DNA of 64,000 bases, taken from the NCBI RefSeq assembly GCF_033439725.1, contig NW_026944384.1, forward strand, positions 3,596,001-3,660,000, read 5' to 3'. A program made the translations under genes and the position numbers. Source of the stretch: Neurospora tetraspora (lineage: Eukaryota; Ascomycota; Sordariomycetes; Sordariales; Sordariaceae). Shown here one piece after another: positions 25,565 to 45,848 of this stretch. The stretch's first letter is position 1. Every line of letters begins with the position of its first letter. Under the pieces are notes generated by a model, which saw nothing but the letters and a program-made list of their open reading frames with translations, did no database searches and was not told the origin of the DNA.

Positions 25565-26785
25565 ATGCTACCACTCAAGGAAACGGAAAGGGTAACCACC
25601 ACCCAACTCCAACCCAAACCCATCCCCGCCCTCTACACGGTCTACATCCTCCGCTCCCAGCCCCGGCACGCCTCTCTCTACATCGGCTCCACGCCTCACC
25701 CACCGCGGCGCCTCTCACAACACAACGGGCTCGCCAAGGGCGGCGCCTACCGCACCTCCAAGAAATCGCTCCGGCCTTGGGACATGGTCTGCCTGGTTTC
25801 GGGGTTTCCCAGCATGATCGCCGCGCTGAAATTCGAGTGGGCGCTGAACAACCCGCACAAGTCGCTGCATATCCCTGCCGAAAAGAGGGCGGAGGCGGTG
25901 AAGGGACTGGGGAGGAGGAAAACTGGACACCTCAAAAGGCCGAGGAAGAGCTTGACGGGCGTGATGGAGAGTTTGCGGATGTTGGTGGGGGTGAGGAGTT
26001 TTGGGCGGTGGCCTTTGAGGGTGCATTTCTTTGAGGAGGAGGTTTGGAGGGTTTGGGAGAAGGTTGGTATGAAGAATGCTTTTGGAGGATTGAAGATACC
26101 GGTGGTTACGGATTTTGGGGGTCCAACGGCGTCATCACAAGGGGCGAGGGTGGATGAAGAGCTTCTTGATCCGGGAATCGACGGTGGTGATGGAAACGAC
26201 GACGACGACGACGACGAAGACGCCCAAAACGAAAAGAAACATGGTATCTATGCTTTACCGCTCGATTACACGCCGATAAAGGAGTACGTCGCCAAGGGGC
26301 AGGAGATTTTTGAGTTTGAAAGGCAGGGGAACTGTGTGGTTTGTAAGGAAGCCATGGCGGCGGGAAGGGGGTTATATGCGATCTGCCCAAAGACAAGTTG
26401 TGAGGCTGTGGGACATGTTGACTGTTGGAGTCGGTGTCTTCTGAAGCAAGAAGCAAAGAAGGTGGGAATGGGTAGAGGGGACGAGATACTTCCAACTAAA
26501 GGGGAATGTCTCAAGTGTCACGGAGAGGTTCTTTGGGGAGATATGATGAAGGAGTTGACATTGAGGATCAGGGGGCAGGCGGAGGTAGAGAAGCTGCTGA
26601 AGAAGAAGAAGAGGCGACGGGCAGCGGCGAAGGGGAAGGTGAAGGGCAAAGGGAAGGCCGCCGATGAGAAGGGGAGCAATGCCGAGGAAAGAAATGCAAA
26701 AGGAAATCGAGAGGTGAAGACGACGTCTCAGAGGATCGTGGAGGATAGCGAAGACAGTGAGTTCCTCGACATTGCGTACCTTTAG
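25565..26785 (+). CDS. SLX1: Structure-specific endonuclease catalytic subunit SLX1
   Basis: GIY-YIG nuclease that, with SLX4, cuts branched DNA such as stalled forks and Holliday junctions in the nucleus. Single exon, 406 residues. The GIY-YIG domain spans about residues 20-105: YTVYILRS, SLYIGSTPHPPRRLSQHN with the catalytic Arg, and AALKFEWALNNPHKS with the metal-binding Glu. A C-terminal RING/PHD-like zinc module follows: CVVCKEAM, CPKTSCEAVGHVDCW and ECLKCHGEVLWGDMM. Between them lies an acidic run DGGDGNDDDDDDEDAQNEKK, and after the zinc module a Lys/Arg-rich tail (KKKKRRRAAAKGKVKGKGK). Both insertions are larger than in yeast Slx1 (304 aa). Confidence 0.95.
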   Translation: MLPLKETERVTTTQLQPKPIPALYTVYILRSQPRHASLYIGSTPHPPRRLSQHNGLAKGGAYRTSKKSLRPWDMVCLVSGFPSMIAALKFEWALNNPHKSLHIPAEKRAEAVKGLGRRKTGHLKRPRKSLTGVMESLRMLVGVRSFGRWPLRVHFFEEEVWRVWEKVGMKNAFGGLKIPVVTDFGGPTASSQGARVDEELLDPGIDGGDGNDDDDDDEDAQNEKKHGIYALPLDYTPIKEYVAKGQEIFEFERQGNCVVCKEAMAAGRGLYAICPKTSCEAVGHVDCWSRCLLKQEAKKVGMGRGDEILPTKGECLKCHGEVLWGDMMKELTLRIRGQAEVEKLLKKKKRRRAAAKGKVKGKGKAADEKGSNAEERNAKGNREVKTTSQRIVEDSEDSEFLDIAYL

Positions 26786-35122
<8,337 letters not shown>

Positions 35123-36290
35123 GATCCGATCTGGCATGGCTGATTATTTGTGGATCCGTTCTCGTTCCTCTCTGGCGGTCTTTGTGTGTTGGACCATCGT
35201 TTTCTTTTGGAGTGGCTAAGAGGTGGTCTGCGTTGTGAACTAGACTACACTTGTGGTTGCAAAGGTGTACGTTCTTCGATACGGGCTTGGTCAGGACCTT
35301 CTCGGTCGTCAAGCCCCTCAAATGTTATAGTTGGCGGCATGTCGTGATGGTATTTTAGATGAAGGTTAAAACGGAGTGGTCAAGGTGTATTCTTTCTCGT
35401 AGTAACGTTTGGTCCGGTTGGTCCGGTTGGTCGGTCTGGTGCGGTTGGTTTGGTTCGGTTCTGGTCGCATAGAAACAAATGTTCCCGTTTTTGCCTATTG
35501 TTTTCTCTTGTGTGTCTCTTGCGAAGCATTATATTACATACATTGGTTGGCGATGGCGGCGAACTAAGAGAGGTTTATGGATGGATGGACGGATGGATAG
35601 GAGACGGAGTTGTATGCGCGTTGTGTTTTCGTGTCGTTTTATTACCATCGTCATCATCAATCCCACCCATCTTTACTTACCATCGTCACCTCCATTGGGT
35701 TGATTGACTCGCATGTAACAGAACGAGTGTTGATCTGTTTCGATGCAGCTTACCTGGTTTACCTTTAAACTGAGTAGTTGCCGTCTGGTTACTTTTGGGC
35801 AAAACAAAAGGCAAGACAGCTGTCAGGTTAGATCCATATACGTACGATAAAGGGGTAGATAGATGAAAGGCAACAAATGTCAAATAAAACATACTAACAC
35901 CAACCACAAAACCACTTGGTGCTCAGTCACATCTTTGCCTTCGTTGTGTTTTTTTCCTCTTGATCCTGGTTTTATATCTCGATCCCAGATTAAATCGCAT
36001 CATTTCCCGTTTGTGTCCCGTGTTCCAAGAAACCAAACCTCCCAAACCAGCATGATCCCAACATTCCGCACGCTCGGGTGGTTAGGTGGTCTGTGTGAGC
36101 CCCTTGAGTTTGCCACTCGCTTCGTTCGGGCAGGTTCCCTTCACCATTTCACCCTTTCCCCGGCTCCCCCGTATTTTCTGATCCCCTCCCGTTCCGTCCG
36201 TTCCGTCCGTCCCGCGTCCCGGCCCCGCCCGGCCCGTGTTTTGTCCCGCGACTCCGCGTTTTAATATATCGTCGAATCCCGTCCGTGCTC

Positions 36291-36375
36291 TTTTTTTTTT
36301 TTTGGTTTCCCCTCTCTCTCTCGCTTAGGACCCGAGAGGTTTGACTTTTTTTTTGCTCTCTTTTCTTTTTTTTTT
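36291..36375. repeat. Cluster of poly-T tracts
   Basis: Three long T-runs (13 T from 36291, about 10 near 36345, about 14 near 36365) lie in a pyrimidine-rich stretch from about 36170. Such runs can act as nucleosome-poor DNA; no gene is nearby. Confidence 0.7.
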
Positions 36376-37834
36376 TTTTATCCAGCTTGGGGTTAGTTAC
36401 CCTGGCAATTTCCAAGAGATATCGGTTGGACTTTTTGGATTGGTGTTGACGAATTTTGGTGTTGCATGATTTTTTGCCCTGTCCCGGAGTTCGTACGAGT
36501 AAACTCCGGAGTAGTGAACACATTCAGCCCCAAAAAAACGACTCTTGAAACAGATTGACGGTCACGAGATGATCAAGACAAATCAGGGCGATTTGTCTCA
36601 AATAAAGGGAAAAGAGAGGATTTAATAGTTAGTTACCCTAGTAGATCGGAGTCTGTTGATGTCCATCAACGACGTTCGTGGCATGTGAACAAACAGTTAG
36701 ACTTTTGTCCGAACGCCCGACCGACCGAAAAGGTCTCGTACTTCGGCAAGCACGGATGCTACCCTTCTTTGACCACGAACGAGTGAACAAGAGGAGAGGG
36801 GGTAAAAGCTACTTTAAGGTTTGACGCCTTCATCGGTAGTGTTGGTACGTACAAGGGAAAACATAGACAAATACCCCATCCGAGCTTTTTATAGCTTCTT
36901 TTACCCATCATCATAAGTCGGGGACCCCTATTGTATGTCCCGGAAGGTCTAGACTTCGAGGCTTTGAGAGGGACGTTAGTGGCATACGCCGTTAATACCG
37001 TTGGTGAAGATCCTCGTTTTCCATCAACGCTGCTGCATCAAGGTACGTAGGGAGGCGGATTCGTTCCGTCGGGGTACGCTACCATTTGATGAGCAACAGA
37101 GCTACACTACTAGTGTAGCAAGGATGATAGATGAGAAGAAAGATGATGTCACGGAGAAAGCCGTTTACTATTGCGTACACACAGGGCAAAAACAAGAAAA
37201 GTGAGGCTTCGAAACGATATAAGGAAATGCCAAGGGGTATGGTATGATGATGGTGATTGCCAACAGGGAAGAAGGTGGAAGAGAGAAAAGCGGAATGAAT
37301 ATTCTCGCAAAACACGTGTTGAAATACCGATCTTCATGCAAGGGTTTCTTAGATAATGCCCACAGATCCAAAGAAGGTATTCCATATCCCCGGTTTACTG
37401 AAGAAGGAAGTTTGGAGCGCCGATCAGTCAACTTCTATATCCACCTGCCACCGATGTAAGTCCACCGTTACCAGTTTGATGGGACGGACTACTCATGGAG
37501 TCATAGCATCTGGGAAGAGGGGAAAGACGACGAACTGTTGGTCTTTGCTCTTCCAACTGGGCTTCTGTTATGAATCCTCGGTGATTTAGGCAAGGCGAGG
37601 GTTTGACATGGAGCAAGGGGTGAAGGTTAAGAACAATAAGCAGAGCGGGAGACACGGAGAGGCCCCGAATGGTTGAAAGATGTAGTCGGGGCTTCCTCCG
37701 CAGATCCCCGGGAGCCCTGATGAGTTTGGGAGGTGGACACGAGGGGAAGGGTTCACGACCCGGTTTGGTGAAGCACTAGTCACGATTGAGGTGGTGTGTT
37801 GGGTAGATGTGTGACTTTCAAGAAATCAAGTAAG

Positions 37835-37905
37835 CACGTAATGTCGTTCGGGCTCCATTCGGCCTTCAGAACGCGGAACGTAATCACGTAATGTCGGTAG
37901 GGCTC
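37835..37905 (+). repeat. 21-bp direct repeat, 50 bp apart
   Basis: CACGTAATGTCG-T-GGGCTC occurs at 37835-37855 and 37885-37905 with two mismatches. Each copy starts with CACGTAAT. It may be a remnant of a local duplication. Confidence 0.7.
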
Positions 37906-38021
37906 GCGCGGGGTCTTCGCCGGTCAGTACCCACCAGGGTCGCGGTCCCGGAGGGGAGGTGGGATGATGGACACCAGAAGACTGTGAGCGAAGTGAGAGT
38001 GTGTGAATGAGAGTGGGAGAG

Positions 38022-38090
38022 GTGAGTGGGAGATGTGAGTGGAAGATGTGAGTGGGAGATGTGAGTGGGAGATGTGAGTGGGAGATGTGA
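38022..38090 (+). repeat. 13-bp minisatellite, about 5.3 copies
   Basis: The unit GTGAGTGGGAGAT is repeated at 38022, 38035 (one change), 38048, 38061 and 38074, ending in GTGA. Looser GAGTG units precede it from about 37990. Read on the minus strand it gives the artefact peptide SHLPLTSPTHI. Confidence 0.9.
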
Positions 38091-41000
38091 TTTGGACATG
38101 TATCCCATATGAGTTGTCTCGACTTACTTTGCTTTTCCTCGCCAACCGAAAACGAGCACCCTTTTCTCTTTCTGCCTAGAGGTCTTGTTCTGCCCAAAAG
38201 GGATGGTGATTCAATATGACATGTCCGATCTGTGATGCCAAGTCGATAGAAAACCTTTTGATGATTCCATTCTTCAGGAAGGCGCACCCGAGAAAGACGA
38301 TTTGCGTACAGGGCATGGCACGGATGAGGTCCGTTAGGGTACCAGCACGTCGGTTCTGATTTCGTTGGGTCGCCTAGCAAGCTTCTTATCGGTCCATTCC
38401 ACTTTTTTTTGCCTTGATTAAGATAATGTCCGGGCACAGCCAGTCGGGCAAAGGGCTGATGTGTGCGTGTCGAAAACGGTATGGTGTTTGCAAAAACTCA
38501 AATTAGGGAGGAGTCAGGTCTGGGTCTCTGCTGGAGCCGCGCGCTTGGGGTCGTGGACTGTGATGGGCTGGTATGGGTTAAGATGGGTCTTGACAAAGAC
38601 ACCATGACAAAACGAGGGTATGCCAAGCGAAGTTTCTTGACGGACTCAAGAGATGGAATCCGTAGCCGGTGGTGTACAGTGCACACTACCTACATAGGCC
38701 CGAGTTATGTCAAACAGCCGAATCCGAAACGAGAGGACTCGACGATGGACAACATGGGCATAACTCGGTGTTTTGGGGGACTTTTTGTCCGTGTTTGGAT
38801 TAGCGCAACAAGCGAGACGAAGCGAGGGAGAACATGAGGTTGTGATGTGAAGTCGAAGAAATGGTTGTGGTGTCTTGGTGGTCGTCATGTTGTGCATTGT
38901 TTGCATATGCTGTACACGTGCTGATGTGTGTGCATGATGCGGTGGAGGAGGCACAGCAACACTCGCATGCTGCACACGTGCGAACATCGTGGTTTTTGTG
39001 GACATTTGTAGTACGCGGTGATATGCACGGCACTGCAGTTGCATTCGGTCGGGGTGGATTGCTTGACTGGAATCACCACCAATTGTGGCCCATCCACCCA
39101 ATAGCTTCACCACCCTTCGCTACATACCTACATGTGTAAACACGGCACGGTAGTTTGGCCAGATTGATTGATTGTGCAAGCGGACAGGGTGAGCGGGTAT
39201 GAAAGCTCAACTGTTGGATAAATTGCTAACGGCCGCCGCCAGTTTGCCCTGATAGTTGCTGTGACAGCAATTGTTTGCTGTTTTTAGACTCCGAGATAGA
39301 CTGTATGCTCTGCGAATGCAAGTTCACGGCGAACGTGATGGCGATCGTTTTTTCGTTCCATGCTGGAGCGAGTGCATGCTTTCGCGGAACTGTGTTCTCT
39401 GGCATTACCAAAGTGCCGGGTCTCTCTTTTGATGAAAGCTGAACAGCACCGAGTCGGAAAAGGGCCGGCCCAGGTTCGGATCTTTCTCCGGAGCATTTTG
39501 TGTTTCCAGAAGGTGACAAGGTGTCACAACGGTCCGGTGGTGTGCGAGGAGGCCTGCTGAGGTTACATGTACCTGCATAAGAGCTTCGGTTCCTGTCTAT
39601 CAGCCGGGATACCGCTGAAGAGCCTTACCTGTTCCTGACCGTGGCGCCCACTCAGGACCCCTGTTTCTGGAGTTTACTGGAGTTTCACTGGAGTTGCGCT
39701 GGAGTTCATTGCCCTTATCCGGCCAACTGGAAGTGTTCCCGGACACAGGTGGCTTGCAGGGGGTCTCATTTTGTCCGGATCGCTGGAACCAGACGGGGAC
39801 CGCAACAGAGACACAGAGAGACCTCGCTCATTGTTCTCCCACTCGACCGTTTGCTGAGTTCCAGACAGTACATGGCAGTGCTGAGGCTGCTCTCATGGCC
39901 GCCTCGGTCCAGTATTTGCCAACCCAGGTTGTGCGTCATGGCCAGTGCAGTGGCAGTAGAGATATACTCCGTCAAATAGTGTCGGCAGAGGAACCGTGTC
40001 GGGAAAGGATCTCGATGTTCCGTGCACCGCGGGGGAGAGAGGATCCTTTCGGTTCCGGGCTTGGGGCTTCCTTGGGGAGCAGAGAGCTTGGATGGAGCTC
40101 GGCGCTCCGCTGGCCTCCGCCGGCCTCCGCTGCGTCAATTTCCCAGCGCAGCACGACACTGGAGGACACTGCCCTTCTGGCCCAGGATCCGCTGGCGACA
40201 ACCAGAGCGACTGGTTCAGCGCCCGATCGGGCTTATTTTAGTCGTTGCTTGGTCGCTCCAGACCCTCTGTGACCCTCCTCGACCCTCCTCGGACGGGCCT
40301 CAACGGTTGGTGATCAGCCCATGTCGGGAACTCTCGAGTGGTCGTTGGTACGAGCTTGAAAAGTGTAGCGCTCGGCAAGTGTTGTCGAGTTCGAGATGTA
40401 ATCCACCAGCACCCTGGGCAGAGACGGGGCAGAGACGGGGCAGAGAGTAAAAAGTTTTCCAGGCGGCCAGTCGGGTCCGATGAAGGTCCCATCGATACTG
40501 CAACCATGATTGCGCTTCATTGCGGCGCCGTCGCTGCTTCTGGACACCGGCCGATCAAATAGAAGGATTGTCCGTTCTGCAGGCGATAAGGGGCCCGTCA
40601 CACTCCCAGCCCCAGGTCCCTTTCGTCACTCGGTTGTGGAAACCGGTCGTCGGAATCCAGAAAGTGTCGAGGTATGTCATAATCATATTCAGCGAAACCG
40701 AAGCTCGAACCGAAGGGTGTCTTGAGTGTTCCAGCCAGGTTCACGGCCCAACTCAAAAACTCTGACCGGGCCTCCCGTTGCTTTCCCGTAGCCACCTGCA
40801 GTGGGCCAGCACGGGCCACCAATCCCACTGCATGTCCACTCGATCCCACCCAGCAGGCATGCATTTCCCACCACAGAAGACAGCTGCAGCAAAATGCAGG
40901 GACTGTGTCCAGGGACCCGCCTGCTGTGCGTGACTGTTTTGTGACTGCCCGTGCTCTCAGCACTGGACAGACTGCCAGATTCGTGGACTGTGGGCGGTCC

Positions 41001-41961
41001 AAGCTCCCGTCCTTCAGGCAAGCTCCTGCTTGCGTTCGTACCCCGGTGCCAGCGCCCATCTCGCTCGCGCCCACACCTCAAGGTTCTGCGCCCACTCACT
41101 GCACTGGGCAGCAGGCCAGGTCCCCCCCCCCCTTTTGCAGGCCGTCGGTCCCCATACAATCCCCATCCATCATCCCATCCCATGTCTGTTTCTGTGGAGG
41201 TCCATGTGACCGTCTCATTGCATTTAGTTTCTTTCATTCCTCCTTCCCGTCCCTCGTCTTTTTGGGTTTTCCTACCAGGGCTCTTGTGAGTTTTTGAAAC
41301 AAAAGGTCCCGGTGTCCGTCTTCTGAATTTCAAATCCACGAGTCGAGGTTCATTCGTTCTTCCTCTTCTTCTAACCAGTCACTCGTTCAACTGATTCGTC
41401 AACTAAAACAAACCACACTTCGGACCCGAACCCGAACCCGACCCTCGTTCGCATCCATCTTTATCAGCAAGGCCGGCCGGCATATCATAGACGGAAGTCA
41501 TATCATACTATCACTCACCTAGGTAATACATGTCCTCCTTGCTTACCTTCCTATTATTACTGCCCGACCACCTACCACTGCAACTCTGCAGCGCTGCAAC
41601 AATACCCCACGGGCGATACCAGACCAACGGCGAGAATCCATTACTACAACTTGGTTTATTTGCTCCAATCCCAACCAATCTGTCTTGTCGATCTGGTGCA
41701 ACCCATCCTACGCATCCTCCCGCGATCCTCCTCCTCCACCTTTATCACCTCTAGGTGCATGGCTCTTGTCATACGCCTCGATAACCAGCCATAGATAGTG
41801 TCTAACAGCCAATCAACAGCCCTGTACCCCGCCAATTGCGCACTCCCATTCCGAGCTACGCCCTCAGAGTGCAACCAGAGTGCAACATCGACGTCGAGAC
41901 AGCCATAGGACGTGGCCGACTACCGATTGCGCCCACCAGGAACCAACCGCATCACTTAGAG

Positions 41962-43915
41962 ATGGGTCTCTTTTCGCGGAGGGATAAGGCGCCGAAGACG
42001 GAGGCGCCTACCTTGAGTGCCTCGCAGTCAAAATCCTCCCTCACCTCGGGTTCGTCCAGCATCAAGTCTCCCGGTTTTTCCACTTCTCGCATCCTAAACC
42101 GAGCATCAGCCGCCACCATGAGCAGCAATCCAGGAACACCGCCCTTCTCTCCCGGCCTCAACCCCGGCGTCCCCCGGATCGACATCCCCAGGCCCCCCGA
42201 CCCGCAGCTCGACCCTGTCGGATACCTCAGGAGCTTGGGCGCCGTCCGCGAGCGCTGCAAGATCGTCACCGAGAAGGCCCTGCGCAATGAGCTCAACCAC
42301 TTTGATGTCGACATGAACAAGTTTGAAGATGTAGTCACTTTTGTTGCCAATATCATCAAGGTCAGTCGATTTGCTTCCTTGCTGTTCTGAAGACCTGACT
42401 TTGGCGGTGCGGGGTACCCTGCGGTGTAGTGTGGGTGTCAGTGCGACCCCGAGGAGTTGAGATGACAACGGGTCATCCCGCAACAGCGCACCGACATGAG
42501 CGCCAGTGTGGGACAGGTACACCGCGCATGATGGATAACTAACACTCCGCGATACAGAGAGACTATGACGCCCCATTCACATCCATTCCCGGCCACGGCC
42601 GTCACCAGCACTTCGCCATCGGCGGGCGCGACCGCATCGCTCACCTCCTGTCCACATTCCCTGAGGATGTCGACAACACGGAAAAGTGCAAGCGCATGAT
42701 CGATCTCTTCCTTGTCAGTGTATTGCTGGACGCCGGTGCCGGCACCCAGTGGAGCTATAAGAGCAACGAGAATGGCCGTATCTACAGGCGATCCGAAGGC
42801 ATTGCCGTTGCTAGTTTGGAGATGTTTAAGACCGTAAGTTGAAGTCCAGGTTTTGGTAGACTTCCGGAAGCGTGTTGGACTGACAAAAACATCAGGGTCT
42901 GTTTTCTGGTAACAAGAACAACAAGTACCAGGTCGACAAGGAGGGCTTGGCCAGCCTAACCGTCGAGAAGCTCGCCCAGGGATTGCAGTCTGGACCGGGC
43001 AACGAGATGGCTGGCATTGAAGGCCGCGCCCAACTCCTTATTCGGTTGGGCCAGGCTTTGGAGGAGAAGACCGAGTTCTTCGGTGCGGATGGACGGCCTG
43101 GAAACATGCTCGACCACATCCTCGACCACCCCTCGACACAGGCGACGAACGGCTTGATTGTTCCCCTTCCCGTCTTGTGGAACGTCCTCATGAGCGGCCT
43201 TGCTCCTGTCTGGCCACCATCGAGGACTGCCATCAATGGCGTTTCTTTGGGCGACGCTTGGCCCTGCAGCTCCATGCCTCAGCCGGTGCAGTCGCCATCT
43301 AGCCCGACATTTTCTCCTTTCCCCAACACCTCTGGCCAGTCCAACGGTGTTGCGCCCTGGGAAAGCATTCTCCCTTTCCACAAGCTTACCCAGTGGCTTA
43401 CCTACTCGCTTATGCAGCCCATGCAGAGCATTATGAAGATCCAGTTTGCTGGCCAGGAGCTTCTTACTGGTCTTCCCGAGTATCGCAACGGCGGTCTGTT
43501 TATTGACCTCGGCGTCCTGACATTGAAGCAGGAGGATATGGCGCGCGGCTTGGCGCATTACACCTCGTACTGCGACCGCACCGGCACCAAGGAGAACGAA
43601 GTGGCACCTATGTTTGAGCCCAGTGACGATGTCATTGTGGAGTGGAGAGGCGTCACTGTTGGCTTCCTCGACAAGCTTTGCGTTGAGGTCAACAAGGCCT
43701 TGGAGAGGGAGCTGCAGGGCAACGAGCTTACCCTTGCTCAAATGCTAGAGGCTGGTAGCTGGAAGGTGAGTTTCGGTCCCTTATTTTTGTCTAATTTGCG
43801 AATTCCCATGCTAACTACTATCGTTTCACAGGGTGGCCGTGAAATTGCCGAAGTCAGCCGACCAAACACCAAGGAACCGCCTATCCTTATTGATAGTGAC
43901 GGCACCGTATTCTAG
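41962..43915 (+). CDS. URC4: URC4-type protein (DUF1688), uracil catabolism
   Basis: Member of the DUF1688/Urc4 (Urg3) family required for growth on uracil as nitrogen source by the URC pathway; its exact reaction is not settled. Exons 41962-42360, 42558-42833, 42896-43765 and 43832-43915 give 542 residues, all introns phase 0. Intron 1 (197 bp) has the less common donor GTCAGT; the others use GTAAGT and GTGAGT. After a Ser-rich N-terminus come YLRSLGAVRERC, PGHGRHQHFAIGGRDRI, VSVLLDAGAGTQWSYK, EGIAVASLEMFKTGLFS, DGRPGNMLDHI, PLPVLWNVLMSGLAPVWPPSR, LPFHKLTQWLTYSL, EYRNGGLFIDLGVL and SDDVIVEWRGVTVGFLDKL. These blocks are hallmarks of the family. The Ser-rich first 50 residues are a fungal extension. 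Confidence 0.93.
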
Positions 43916-44897
43916 GAGAAACGGGATTCCGTTTTGATATGGAATGGTTTACTTTTTTGAATGGAGCGTCATCGCACAGAAGGAAGAAGAAAAGAAACGA
44001 AATCAGGTTCAGGAATATTCTGGACTTCATACTGATTAGCCTGACCACCAAAAGAGTCTTGGGGGCCAGTATGTATATGGCCAAATTGCTATGTCGGACA
44101 TGGTACGAGCCGGCAAAAGGTGTTATGATGTTACGAGAGGAACTTTGGTTGGGAATCGTTCTGAATGGCGTGGTCTAGTCTAGTCTGGTCTAGCAACTTG
44201 TTGTCTGCATTGCCATCGTCGTCTCCGATGACTGCAATACTGTTACTGTTATTCTTGTTTACCCTGTCATTACCTGCCGCGCATGGATATTGTCGTAGCA
44301 GGTGTTTTGATGTATTACTACTGTACAGAAAGAAATACAAATGCCGAAATACATAGCTTCTCATTCTTTGCTTGAATAAACAATTGTGGTCTCGGAGTAG
44401 GTCGTCGTGTTGTCCACGTGTTACATTCACTTCGTGAATAACTTGCCGGCCTTTGGTCTGGTCCTAGGCCACCTTCTTTCCCACCATACTTCGGGACACA
44501 CACATCCAATCGTCCATTGACGCATAGTGATCGGCTTACATACACCAAACTATCTCCGGGCTCCTACCCAGGAAACACGGCTGGGAAATTCATGCAGCCA
44601 CACTGTCACAGCTTCGGCAACGGTACCGAACGACGCTTTGGCCTCCTATATCAACGGTTGATAAGGCTACATCACAGACGTCAAACTGAATGGTGGGTGA
44701 TCTGGGGTAAATGCGAGTGACGACCATCCTTTGCATAATATATTGGAAAAGGAAAATTGGGTTGTTTTTGGTGGTGGGGTTGAGTGGGTTGTGAGTTTAT
44801 CTTTCACTTTCTCTTATTTCCCCCCTCTGATCCCTTCCGTGTTCTCACCAAAGCAATGATCACAGAGAATTATACTGACCATACGACGTCCTGACAT
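43916..44897. other. URC4 3' flank and intergenic DNA
   Basis: About 1 kb. No gene recognised. I looked here for the missing front part of the Pth11-like remnant and did not find it. Confidence 0.5.
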
Positions 44898-45567
44898 ATG
44901 ATAAGAGTCTGCCTGATATCCACCATCCGCCTCTGGGACCTCGTTCGCCGAAGCTTCTCGACCAGACTTCACCTTCGACAACGTCAGCATCGCCTACTTC
45001 ATTTGCTCAGAGGCCAACGGCGCTATTGTCGTCGCTTGCTGTATGACTCTAAAGCCTTTCTTTGACCGAATTTCTGCTTGTTGGTCTCTCGGCCGCCCGA
45101 GGAAACTGTGGTGGCGCGTACCGACGGTTGATGAATTCGGACAGCGGCGGCAAGAGTGAGGTGGTGGATTCAGATGTTGAGGCACAACACAGCAAGCAGC
45201 CAACGACGATCACCGAAGAAAGTGAAAGATATTGTTGCTAGATAGAGTAGGGGAAGGTCCTCCTACTATCGGGTGGAAACCATCGAGGCCGATGGTCATG
45301 GTGAGAGATCAAACAAAAGAGGAAGGGCTCATGGAGCTGGTTATATACGTCTTCCAGCCAAAGCCGGTCGGACGAAGCGGACATGATGGAGGTATAGAGC
45401 AACTTTCAGAGAAAAATAATGCAATAAATTTCGATGTCATGGAGCGTGACGTCGCTCCGCTGGACTTGAGTCGGGCATTATCGATTTCGAGCACTGGCAG
45501 CGAGGCGTCGTGGAAATCGGAGGAGACAATAAACACGAAGCCTGTTGCTGTTTGTTTGAATATCTGA
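44898..45567 (+). pseudogene. 5'-truncated remnant of a Pth11-like rhodopsin-fold membrane protein
   Basis: Two frames together resemble the last part of the large fungal integral-membrane (rhodopsin-domain, Pth11-like) family. Frame one (from 44898) reads VCLISTIRLWDLV, like membrane helix 6 of the family. Frame two (44941-45156) reads ASRPDFTFDNVSIAYFICSE, then ANGAIVVACCMTLKPFFDRI, like the helix 6-7 loop and helix 7. The join between them lies near 44930-44945 and needs a frameshift. An open frame to 45567 (PLDLSRALSISSTGSEASWK) resembles a cytosolic Ser-rich tail and could join by an intron 45156-45245 (GTGAGG...GATAG). Helices 1-5 are absent from the preceding 1 kb, so I call it a truncated pseudogene. 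A sequencing error or an unusual gene model remains possible. Confidence 0.5.
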
Positions 45568-45840
45568 GACTCAGCTGAGATACTTCCTTCCATCATAGTC
45601 ATGTAATCTTGCAGTAATTAATCAACTTTCAAAACCACTCACGAAGCGAAGTTGTCGAGAAGTAAGCAAGTAAATAGGTAGAGATGAATGGCGGCGCAGA
45701 GGAAGATCATCAACCTACATACAGGTAGGTACCTGGCGTTTCAGTTGGAAAGAAAAACCGTAACCTCAAAACAAAAGAAAGAAGGGCCCAATAATCAAAA
45801 AGCAAAAGAAGAAGGAGAGAAGGAAGGTACGGAAAGCACC

Positions 45841-45845
45841 AAAAA
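45841..45845 (-). terminator. RNA polymerase III terminator of tRNA-Phe
   Basis: A run of five A on the plus strand gives TTTTT on the transcribed sense strand, 3 nt beyond the discriminator base. Confidence 0.8.
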
Positions 45846-45848
45846 GAT

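Larger units (their letters stand above)
35123..41961. other. 6.8 kb without a convincing protein gene; simple repeats and pyrimidine tracts
   Basis: Holds the KDM5 3' flank and the URC4 upstream region. Notable contents are GGTCCGGTT-like repeats (about 35409-35460), T-runs at 36291-36375, a 21-bp direct repeat near 37835/37885, a 13-bp minisatellite (38022-38090), short 10-11 bp repeats at 39667-40447, and an 11-C run at 41122. Long frames such as 40722-41297 and 37826-38437 are low-complexity or repeat-derived, with no family resemblance. A non-coding transcript is possible but nothing in the sequence proves one. Confidence 0.5.

Noticed and set aside
37826-38437. 203-codon minus-strand frame
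   Set aside because: Its most regular part (SHLPLTSPTHI repeats) is a translation of the 13-bp minisatellite, and the rest has no family features.
40722-41297. 191-codon plus-strand frame upstream of URC4
   Set aside because: Ser/Pro/Arg-rich, no domain, and overlapped by equally long frames on other strands.
41423-41444. CCCGAA tandem run upstream of URC4
   Set aside because: Short simple repeat in a leader region, no further structure.
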